Below are positions 33,168-41,200 of a stretch of 64,000 bases of DNA, in pieces. The DNA lies in assembly GCF_051414135.1 (NCBI RefSeq), contig NZ_JBLKOA010000005.1:169704-233703 (forward strand), in the 5' to 3' direction. The notes below the pieces were generated by a model that had not been told where the DNA came from, ran no database searches, and saw only the letters and a program-made list of their open reading frames with translations. Every line of letters begins with the position of its first letter. The first letter of the stretch is position 1. This DNA is from Halovenus halobia (GTDB lineage Archaea; Halobacteriota; Halobacteria; Halobacteriales; Haloarculaceae). The translations under genes were made by a program, and so were the position numbers.

Positions 33168-33476
33168 TGATGTCATCGTAATACCGGTACCCATCAGTAG
33201 TGAAAAATTTGAGCGGCAACGTATATAATATCGGGGTTCTCTGGACGAGCGAGGTAGCCACGGTCCCCCGCCCTCTCCAGTGGTGACGATAACCTGCGTA
33301 CGTTCGTTGCGGTGCTGCCGCGCAGATATGCAACGATAGAAGTAAGTTCGGCCTTCGAACAGCACGCGACAAACCAGGTCCGGTGGGGACTAATCTCGGC
33401 GTTTCCGGAACAGTATAATCGTAATAGTTTGTGAAATAACAAATCTTTTAATATCTGGTGCAGCACATATGTGATG

Positions 33477-34184
33477 ATGTCAGAGAATCCAGACGATACC
33501 GAGAACACAACTGGTGGACAACCGGGCGGCCAGCCCCAGGGCGGCCAGCCACCACAGGGCGGCCAACCACAGAACGGGCAACCACAGGGCGGACAGCCAC
33601 CACAGGGCGGTCAACCGCCCCAGGGTGGTCAACCGCAGGGCCAGCCAGGGCAACCACCACAGGGCGGACAGCCACAGGGACACGCTCCTGCACAGACACA
33701 ACAGACGTCCTTCGTCGAGGAGAATCAGTTGCTCGTCGACTGGACTGTCTTCACGACAATTCTGTTTGCGATTGCCGGTGCCGCACTCGGGTTATTCTTC
33801 ATTATTTTCAACGGGCTCGACCAGAGCCTCGTCTCGGCTAGCGGAGGCGGGTCCAACCTCGGCGCCGCGTTCACCGCTCTCGGTTCGGTCGTTCTCCTGT
33901 ACTTCCCGCTGTCCGTAGCAATCTTGATTGCTCCGTTCGCCGGGTCGACGCTGTCCGCCCGGCTCGTCCAGCCCGACCAGGAGATTTTTAAAACCGCCTT
34001 CGCCACGCTCGCTGCCGGCACGTTTGTCGTCGAACTGCTCGGAGGGTTCATGATTTCGACGACGTTCGGTAACCTGAGCCTCGAGTTCGGTGGGTTCCTG
34101 ATTATGACGATTCTCGCTGCGCTCGTCGCCGGTGGTGCCTCTGCGGGCGGCGCATGGGCGATGCTCAACCAGTACCCCGAGTAG
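33477..34184 (+). CDS. Membrane protein with GGQPQ-repeat N terminus
   Basis: This 235-residue protein has an N-terminal hydrophilic region (about 12-70) made of repeats of GGQPQ/GGQPP. Four membrane helices follow (about 82-105, 122-145, 168-188, 200-222). The C-terminal part looks like the haloarchaeal DUF7978 family, as does the protein at 34978-35691. The Gln/Pro/Gly repeat has no charged residues, which is unusual for a halophile. There are three possible starts in a row (GTG 33471, ATG 33474, ATG 33477); the last was used. Function is unknown. Confidence 0.68.
   Translation: MSENPDDTENTTGGQPGGQPQGGQPPQGGQPQNGQPQGGQPPQGGQPPQGGQPQGQPGQPPQGGQPQGHAPAQTQQTSFVEENQLLVDWTVFTTILFAIAGAALGLFFIIFNGLDQSLVSASGGGSNLGAAFTALGSVVLLYFPLSVAILIAPFAGSTLSARLVQPDQEIFKTAFATLAAGTFVVELLGGFMISTTFGNLSLEFGGFLIMTILAALVAGGASAGGAWAMLNQYPE
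33513..33680 (+). repeat. Tandem repeat coding GGQPQ/GGQPP units
   Basis: These are imperfect 15- to 18-base units of the type ggcggccagccaccacag, about ten copies. They encode a Gly-Gly-Gln-Pro-rich segment at the N terminus of the membrane protein. Unit boundaries vary. Confidence 0.8.
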
Positions 34185-34230
34185 CGAAAGGAAACGCCTT
34201 TTAGCGCGGTGCAGTAACCTGTTGATGCGT

Positions 34231-34304
34231 GGGCCGGTAGCTCAGTTTGGCAGAGCGACGGACTCTTAATCCGTCGGTCGCGTGTTCAAATCGCGCCCGG
34301 CCCG
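34231..34304 (+). tRNA. tRNA-Lys (anticodon CTT)
   Basis: This 74-base cloverleaf has the acceptor stem GGGCCGG paired with CCGGCCC (34297-34303), D-arm GCTC...GAGC and anticodon stem ACGGA/TCCGT around the loop ctcttaa (anticodon CTT). The T-arm is GCGTG/CGCGC with ttcaaat, and the discriminator base is G. There is no intron and no encoded CCA. A TATA-like cttttagc lies about 30 bases upstream. The 3' end is repeated 121 bases downstream. Confidence 0.95.
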
Positions 34305-34305
34305 T
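34289..34305 (+). repeat. Direct repeat copy 1, inside tRNA-Lys 3' end
   Basis: The 17-base string aatcgcgcccggcccgt forms the end of the T-arm and acceptor stem of tRNA-Lys. An identical copy lies at 34410-34426. This is the form of an attachment site left by an element that integrates into a tRNA gene. Confidence 0.6.
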
Positions 34306-34409
34306 ACAACGAACTGCCGAGTGACAACGAGGCAGTGAGTGAACCGGCAGGCACGATTTGAAGTAGACCGAGGTTCTGCGCTCCGCGCAGGTTCTCGGGC
34401 GTAGTTCAC

Positions 34410-34426
34410 AATCGCGCCCGGCCCGT
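34410..34426 (+). repeat. Direct repeat copy 2, downstream of tRNA-Lys
   Basis: This is an exact 17-base copy of the tRNA-Lys 3' end, preceded by gttcac, which also resembles the tRNA T-loop (gttcaa). The 104 bases between the copies hold no gene. It is possibly what remains of an excised or collapsed integrated element. Confidence 0.55.
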
Positions 34427-34457
34427 TTCTACTAAATTTGAGTCTTTTGGGACTCAC

Positions 34458-34938
34458 TCAGTCACCGACCCACTCTCGTAGTGCAACCCGCTCCTGATTT
34501 GGTCTCGTTCCGCGAACGAGCATCCCCGGTCCAACATCACGCGTCACCGTTGCCCCAGCACCGACAACCGAGCCCTCGCCAATCTCGACACCCGGACCGA
34601 CGACGGCGTTAGCACCGAGAAAGGCACCGTCGTGGAGAATAATTCGCTCGAAGATATCGTCTCCGAAGACCATTCCACCGGGAGTTAGTTCGTGCGTGAC
34701 GCCGACGACGCTGCAGTTTGGTCCAATCTGGACGTTGGGGCCGATCTCTGCGTTCTCGATGTAGGTGCCGGCGTTGATGTCTGCCGGGCCGTCGATGTGG
34801 CTTTTCTTGACCGGACGCGTGCTCGTAGATTGCGCAGTCGTCGCCGACCGTACTGTCGTGAATCGTGACGTACTCACGAACCTCGCTGTCGCCGATAGTC
34901 GAGTCGACAAGGCGTGCCGACTCGTCGATACTGGTCAT
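34458..34938 (-). pseudogene. Hexapeptide-repeat acyltransferase with frameshift
   Basis: Two overlapping minus-strand frames together make one left-handed beta-helix transferase of about 159 residues. The first frame gives MTSIDESARLVDSTIGDSEV to CAIYEHAS. The second gives VKKSHIDGPADINAGTYIEN, then FLGANAVVGPGVEIGEGSVV and AGATVTRDVGPGMLVRGTRP. The break is at about 34811-34814, where tccggtcaag would restore the frame if one G were removed (EHAS-VKKSHIDGP). It is either a real frameshift or a sequencing error. Intact members transfer acyl groups, often to sugars for surface glycans. It follows tRNA-Lys convergently. Confidence 0.8.
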
Positions 34939-34977
34939 GCGCCAACAGCCACGGCGAGGCGGCATAAAATCAGCTGT

Positions 34978-35691
34978 CTACTCTGTGTCGACCGCTGACT
35001 CGCCCTGCTGTGCACCGAGATAGAGGCCAACGAGCCCGAACAGTGTCGAGATGAGCGCCATTACGACGACCCCGCCGATGCTGGGGCTTGCGCTGACCGT
35101 AATCTCGATACCGTCCTGGTCGGCGGTTGCTGCCGCGCGAAAGAAAAACGCGCCAAACAGGCTCAAGGGGACGTAGGTCGTTGGGACACCCAGTCCGATT
35201 CGGACGAGGCTGCGGCTCACTTCCAGTTCGGCCGCTCGCGCGAGCGCGTACCCGCCCGCAGCGAGAAGCAATACAGGGACAAGCTGGTAGACGATGCTGG
35301 GGACCTGCGTCGAGGCAGTCGTGAGGATGTTGAACGCCTCGGGAGCGGATTGGGTCTGTGCACCGCCCTGTCCTGCCTGCCCGGACACCTGCGGTACCGC
35401 CACCGTGTCGACGAAGTGGGCATTGTAGAATACCCAGCCGACGAACTCGGTTGTCGTCGGCTCCGGCTGTGGAAAGCCAGCCAGTTCTGCCTGCTGGAAG
35501 ATGCCGGCCTGTGCGATGACGTTTTCAGTCGTCGACATCGCGTCCAATCCGCTGTCGAGGGCAACGAGTAGATAGGTCAGTCCAAATCCGAGCACGTAAC
35601 TCCCGGCACCGACGGCCATGGCGCCGATAACGGGTGCCTCACCGACGTAGGCTCGCAGCCTCGCACTGACCGTCGCAGTCTGTTCCGCCAT
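34978..35691 (-). CDS. Multi-pass membrane protein, DUF7978-like
   Basis: This 237-residue protein has about four membrane helices (about 25-45, 130-152, 168-190, 205-228). An external loop of about 75 residues holds AGIFQQAELAGFPQPEPTTT and the Gly/Gln-rich VSGQAGQGGAQTQSAPEA. The overall plan resembles the GGQPQ-repeat protein at 33477. No catalytic residues are evident. It starts 133 bases from the divergent UbiA gene. Function is unknown. Confidence 0.65.
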   Translation of the reverse strand: MAEQTATVSARLRAYVGEAPVIGAMAVGAGSYVLGFGLTYLLVALDSGLDAMSTTENVIAQAGIFQQAELAGFPQPEPTTTEFVGWVFYNAHFVDTVAVPQVSGQAGQGGAQTQSAPEAFNILTTASTQVPSIVYQLVPVLLLAAGGYALARAAELEVSRSLVRIGLGVPTTYVPLSLFGAFFFRAAATADQDGIEITVSASPSIGGVVVMALISTLFGLVGLYLGAQQGESAVDTE

Positions 35692-35824
35692 ATCTGTTCA
35701 TTCACTGGATAAGCAACATAAGGCCACTGTATCGAGTCGTCGTCGTAATGTTGATTCCCGCGCCGGTCGAAAATACAACTGGCTTGTCACAGAGAACCAC
35801 CCCGCCGGCGTGGTTGGTCGAACA

Positions 35825-36679
35825 ATGAGCACCGAGCGCGTCGGGCTGGTCTCGACCGTCACTTCGGCGCTGTTGTTGCTCGTCCACTCGAACCTGCTCA
35901 TTTCCCTGTCGGCGACTGCCGTCGCGGTGAGCACTATCGTTCTTGCCGACCTCCCGATTGAGCCTGTGCCGTTGTTCATCGTCTTCGCCGCGACGCTGTT
36001 TGTCTACTCGTTCAATCGACTCACCGACCTCGCAGAGGACGCACAGAATGTCCCGAACCGAGCGGCGTTCGTCGAGCGCTACGGCACGGTGTTGCTCGCA
36101 ATCGGCGGCGTGCTGTATCTGCTCGCGATTGCGATTGCACTCGTGACTGAGATTCCCGCTGTGCCTGCGATGGTCGCTCCGCTGGCCGTCGCGGTGTTGT
36201 ACTCGGTCGTTGGCGTGAAACGAATCCTGCTGGTCAAAAACCTCCTCGTCGGTCTGTCGTGGGGAGCGATTCCGCTCGGCGTCGGCGTCTACTACGGACA
36301 CCTGTTCACGCTCGATATCCTGTTTACCTCCGCGTTCATTACTGCCGCGTTGACCATCGCGGCAGTTGTCTTCGATATCAAAGACATCGAGGGCGACCGT
36401 GCGGAGGGGATCGCGACAGTCCCGCTTGTTGTCGGCGTCGAGCGGACAAAACAGGTAGCAGCAGTCGGGAGTGTCGCCCTTGGACTGCTTGTCGCCGCCT
36501 TCGTCGCCGTCGGCCCGCTACACCGCCAGTACCTCCTGTTGGTGCCGTTCACTGGCTACATGGCGGTCTACAGCCTGCTCGCACGCGTCGAGCGGACGCC
36601 GCTGTTCTATGGGTTCGTAATCGACAGCGAGCATCTCTATCTCGCCGCCGCGCTCTACTGTACCGACGTACTGGGCTGA
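35825..36679 (+). CDS. UbiA-family prenyltransferase
   Basis: This 284-residue membrane prenyltransferase has the two Asp-rich metal-diphosphate motifs, NRLTDLAED and DIKDIEGDRAEG. About eight helices are visible. The family attaches prenyl chains to aromatic or polar acceptors: quinones, hemes, or geranylgeranylglyceryl phosphate for archaeal lipids. Which acceptor is used cannot be read from the sequence. The start was set at ATG 35825 (MSTERVG). The PrsW-like gene follows 49 bases downstream on the same strand. Confidence 0.88.
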   Translation: MSTERVGLVSTVTSALLLLVHSNLLISLSATAVAVSTIVLADLPIEPVPLFIVFAATLFVYSFNRLTDLAEDAQNVPNRAAFVERYGTVLLAIGGVLYLLAIAIALVTEIPAVPAMVAPLAVAVLYSVVGVKRILLVKNLLVGLSWGAIPLGVGVYYGHLFTLDILFTSAFITAALTIAAVVFDIKDIEGDRAEGIATVPLVVGVERTKQVAAVGSVALGLLVAAFVAVGPLHRQYLLLVPFTGYMAVYSLLARVERTPLFYGFVIDSEHLYLAAALYCTDVLG

Positions 36680-36728
36680 GCCGACTGCGACGGGAGCTTT
36701 TAGACTCGGGGACTCGTAGCACCTGCCG

Positions 36729-37892
36729 ATGACACCGCCGGGCGACGACGAGGACGGTGAGCCGAACCCAAGCGAGCAACCTCCGGGCAGCGACGCGCCC
36801 GGTCCGTCCCAGCGGCCCCCAGAGGGGTCGGCAGGAGCTCCCTCCACTGCCGATGACGGCCAGTCGGGCAGTTCCGAACAGCCTGGGCCGGAGATGGGAC
36901 TCAACGAGGGTGAGCGATTCGTTCCTCGGGAGGGCCCTCGCTCCGCAGGGTCGAACGAGCGACCGACCGACCCTGTGCAGGATTCGTTCACCGGCCGCGT
37001 TGACCTCTACGAAATCGCGAGCTGGGAGGCTCGCTCGCCGCTCGACCGGTTTGCTGTCCGTCTCGCGAACGTGTTACAGACGAGCAAACGACTCCTGTTA
37101 CTCTCGATTGCACTCACACTCTTTATCGCACAGATTGGACTCGCCGGCGTTCTCGTCGTGCAGGCACCGATTCTCGGTGGGCTGGCGGCCGCGTCGGCAG
37201 TTCCGGCCCTCATTCTCGCAGGCTACTTCTGGTACGGCGACCCGACGACGAAAGAACCACTGCTCGGGCTGGCGGTCACGTTCCTGCTTTCCGTCGGCTT
37301 TGCGACCATCGCCGGCGTCGTCAACAGCGTCGCACAGCCGTTCTTTCAGCTGTTCGGTATTGTGGGCACAACGCTGTTTTATTTCCTGATCGTCGGGCCA
37401 ATCGAGGAGACGGTGAAGTGGCTGGCTGTCCGTAGCTACGCCTTCCGGACTGACGCCTTCCAGACCGTCGTCGACGGCGTGGTTTACGGTGCGATGGCCG
37501 GCGTTGGCTTCGCTGCAATCGAGAATCTGCTGTACATCCTGATGTTCTCAGTTGATTCGACGGCCGCTGGGTTTGCAATCCAACAGGACAGAGCAGTCGC
37601 AATCGCAACTCAGCGGGCGTTCGTCGGGCCTGGTCACGTTATCTTCTCGGCGTGGGCGGGCTTCTATCTCGGGCTAGCGAAGTTCAACCACGGCAAACGC
37701 GGGCCGATCGTGGTCAAGGGCCTGCTCATCGCGGCGTTCATCCACGCGCTGTACAACACACTCGTGACGAACCTGTCGCTCACGCTGGTCACGTTTCTCG
37801 CTTTTCTGGTCGTCTACCACGGGTTTTGGTTTACGATGCTGTACCGCAAACTCCGCTCGTACCGCGCGCTGTACCAGCAGCGTGGCGTATAG
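36729..37892 (+). CDS. PrsW-family intramembrane metalloprotease
   Basis: This 387-residue protein has a disordered N-terminal 95 residues rich in Pro, Gly, Ser and acidic residues, then about eight membrane helices. PrsW-type motifs are IVGPIEETVKWLAVRSYAF (EExxK), GVGFAAIENLLYIL (conserved Glu-Asn), GPGHVIFSAWAGFYLG (His) and AAFIHALYNTLV (His). These Glu/His residues are taken to bind the catalytic zinc. PrsW in Bacillus cuts an anti-sigma factor; archaea have no such target, so the substrate is unknown. The giant surface-protein gene lies 362 bases downstream. Confidence 0.88.
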   Translation: MTPPGDDEDGEPNPSEQPPGSDAPGPSQRPPEGSAGAPSTADDGQSGSSEQPGPEMGLNEGERFVPREGPRSAGSNERPTDPVQDSFTGRVDLYEIASWEARSPLDRFAVRLANVLQTSKRLLLLSIALTLFIAQIGLAGVLVVQAPILGGLAAASAVPALILAGYFWYGDPTTKEPLLGLAVTFLLSVGFATIAGVVNSVAQPFFQLFGIVGTTLFYFLIVGPIEETVKWLAVRSYAFRTDAFQTVVDGVVYGAMAGVGFAAIENLLYILMFSVDSTAAGFAIQQDRAVAIATQRAFVGPGHVIFSAWAGFYLGLAKFNHGKRGPIVVKGLLIAAFIHALYNTLVTNLSLTLVTFLAFLVVYHGFWFTMLYRKLRSYRALYQQRGV

Positions 37893-38254
37893 GCGAGCAA
37901 TCCCACCGCTCTGATAGCTGTATCTCTCTGATTATGGACACAGTTTGCGCTGGCAATTGCTGGCTCTCCAGCCGTTGGTCCTCTACTCACCAATCCAGAT
38001 ACTGTAACAACAGAAGAAAACTTCCATAGAGTTTACCACTTACTCCAGATATCAATATTGAAACTGTGCGGAGTGGCTCAAATCACTATATTGCATTTTT
38101 TGATGAAAAAGCGGGAAATTGTCTATGTATATTTTCTATTTTCTCCCGAAATGTGCTATATGTTGTATTCATATCTTGCCGGCAAATAGAGTGGAAAAAC
38201 AAAGCTAGAGTTTCAAATGATGTAGATTTAAATAGCATTAGGATATTGTCTTGA
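37893..38254. other. AT-rich region upstream of the giant surface-protein gene
   Basis: These 362 bases contain no gene. From about 38000 to 38254 the sequence is far richer in A and T than any other stretch in the window, with many poly-A/T tracts (gcattttttgatgaaaaagc, attttctattttctc). A good TATA element lies at its end. Such AT-rich upstream regions in haloarchaea often mark foreign or strongly regulated surface genes. Confidence 0.6.
38226..38234 (+). promoter_or_regulatory. TATA element of the giant surface-protein gene
   Basis: The sequence atttaaata is centred at 38230, about 25 bases before ATG 38255. Transcription would start at or within a base or two of the ATG. This supports the upstream Met over the Met at 38270. 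Confidence 0.6.
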
Positions 38255-41200
38255 ATGTGGGGTAGACACATGGGTGCTCGAAAGGCGGTAGGCCGTAGAC
38301 GGAGGTATAATTTTACAGACACAGCGAGGATACTTGCAATTACACTTCTCCTCGTCGCAGTTGCCGGTGCTGGAATTGGGCTGGCACCGACGACTGCGAC
38401 AGCCGACGCTTCGGTAACGGAGGCAGGTCCACAGCCGACGACCACTGGCTCGTTCTTCTTCGAGGACGAGCCGGATTTCACCGTCGAGGCGGAGGACACC
38501 ACGATCGAGAGTGGCTCTAGCGGGACTGTCGACGTCGAAATTGAACCGACCGAAGACTCCGGATTCGGCGCGTTCATTCCGGATAACGAACGCATCAACT
38601 GGTTCGTTATAACCGTCGAATACAACGACGAGAAACTCGACTTCGAGGGCGTTGCGGGCTCACAGGTCGGCGAAGTGGAGGTGACCGAGAACAATCCCGG
38701 TCAGCTCACGATCGAGAACGGCTACGACTTTGGTGACTACTTCCTCGACCCAGACGAGGCACCAGCAACGCTCGCAGAACTCGAATTCTCCGCCAGCGAC
38801 AACGCTAACGGAGAGGCCTCGGTCACGCCGACCGAGGACTCGAACGTCGGTTGGGGGCCGCCATTCCTGAAAGATCTTTCGAGCTTCCAGCACGACGTTG
38901 AGTACAAGTCCGGCACGCTGAATGTCGTCGGCTCTGACGGCGGTGACGACGGCGACGACGGAGACGGTTCGCCACAAACGACGCTGTCGGCAACGAACAC
39001 CGGCGGCTTCATCTCCTTCGGGACGGACTCCGCAAGCGCGGCCCGCAGTGAGGGAATTACCTTCCCCGAAGAAGGAATTCAGATCGAAGCTGAGGTCAAC
39101 GACGATGGCACTTGGGAATCGACAAGTGCCGAGTTCCCAGCGGTGACGACATCGGGCATCGAGGCCGAGGTTTCAGCCCCGAACGGTCTGACGGGTAAAA
39201 TCGACACCGAGGAGAATTTCCTGACTGTCGAAGGCGAACTCGAAGTCAGTGTGCTCGGCGACGCTTTCAGCTTCTCCATCGCGCCGACCACCGGCAACAG
39301 TGGTGCACTGAGCGGGTCGGCCGACCTCAGCGCTGAGGGTGGCTCGGCCACAGTGGTCGACAACCAGTACATCGTCGATGACTCGACGGGCAACCTGCTC
39401 GTCGACTCACAGCTCGGCCTCCCGATCGAGGAGTCCGGACAGAACTGGCTCGAACTGCCACTGTCGGTCAGCATCTCACAGGCTGACGATGGCGGTGACG
39501 AGCCAAAGACTGGCTCGCTCGAAGTGAGCGCCAGCGACCAGAATGGTGGGGCTATCGAGGGCGCGACCGTCACTGTTGACGGCCAGACCGCCCAGACCGA
39601 CGCCAGCGGTGTTGCGACGTTCTCGGGCCTCGCAACGGGCACGTACGACGTGACCGTCGAGGCCGAGGGCGAGAGTGCGAGTACCCAGGCAACGGTCGAA
39701 GCAGACGCGACGACGACCGCCGACGTGACCGTCGAACTGCCGCCGGAAACTGGCTCGCTCGAAGTCAGCGCCAGTGACCAGGACGGCAACGCACTCGACG
39801 GCGCGACCGTCACTGTTGACGGCCAGACCGCCCAGACTGACGCAAGCGGTGTTGCGACGTTCTCCGGCCTCGAAACGGGCACGTACGATGTGACTGTTGA
39901 AGCCGAAGGCGAGAGCGCAACCACGCAGGCAACGGTCGAAGCAGATTCGACAACCACGACCGACGTGACCGTCGAACTGCCTGCAGAGACCGGAACGCTC
40001 GAAGTGAGCGTCTCTGACCAGGACGGCAGCGCACTGGACGCAACCGTCGAGGTCGGCGGCAAGTCCGAAAGCACCGACAGCGGTGTCGCAACGTTCGATC
40101 TGGCACCCGGCGACTACGACGTGACTGTCGAGGCTGCGGGCCAGAGCGTCACGACACAGGCGACAGTCGAAGCAGACTCGACGACGACGGCTGACGTGAC
40201 CGTCGAGGTCGAACAGGTTGCTGTCGAGAGCTTCCGCGCGGAGAGCAGCGGCGGATTCATCTCCTTCGACGAGACGAGCCTCGACAGCGCAATCGCGGAA
40301 GGGCTGTCCTTCCCGGACGGCTCCGGTGACAAGGACCCGATCGTTATCGAAGCGCAGGTCAACGACGACGGCACCTGGGAGTCGACGACGGTCGATTTCC
40401 CACTTTTGAACACGGCCGAAGACGGTAGCGGTTTCGACGCCAAGGCAACCGCCCCGAACGGCCTCGAAGGGACGTTCAACCCAACGACCGGCGTCGCCAC
40501 CGCAGAAGGGACGCTTAAAATCGAACTGCCGCTGACCGGCGATAGCTTCAGTTTCGACATCGCGATGACCACCGGAGTCAGCAACGGAGCAGCGACCGAC
40601 GATGGGCTCGAAGGCACGTTCAACGTCAACAAGGACAGCGGGACGCTCGCCTTCGTCGACAACGAGTACACGGTGCCGGAGCCGACCGGCAACCAGCTAC
40701 TGGACACGCAACTCGGCCTCCCGATCGAAGAGCCGGGTCTTGCGTGGCTCAAACTGCCGCTGGACGTTGACTTCGAGTCATCGTCCGGATCACAGACTGG
40801 CTCGCTCGACGTGAGCGCCAGTGACCAGAACGGTGAGGCTATCGAAGGCGCAACGGTTAGCGTCAACGGCCAGACCGCCCAGACTGACGCCAGCGGTGTT
40901 GCAACCTTCTCTGGCCTCGAAACCGGCACGTACGACGTGACTGTTGAAGCCGAAGGCGAGAGCGCAACCACGCAGGCAACGGTCGAAGCAGATTCGACGA
41001 CCACGACTGATGTGACCGTCGAACTGCCGCCGGAAACTGGCACGCTCGAAGTCAGCGCCAGTGACCAGAATGGCAACGCACTCGAAGGCGCAACGGTCAG
41101 CGTCAACGGACAGACCACCCAGACTGACGCCAGCGGTGTTGCGACGTTCTCTGGCCTCGAGACGGGCACGTACGACGTGACTGTTGAAGCAGAGGGCGAG

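Noticed and set aside
33513..33680. Repeat array considered as CRISPR
   Set aside because: There are no unique spacers, unit length varies by whole codons and it is in frame within a membrane protein.
34266..34457. 63-codon minus-strand frame ending GRDLNTRPTD across the tRNA
   Set aside because: The C-terminal peptide is the antisense of the tRNA T-arm and acceptor stem, a well-known spurious translation product. It is not a gene.
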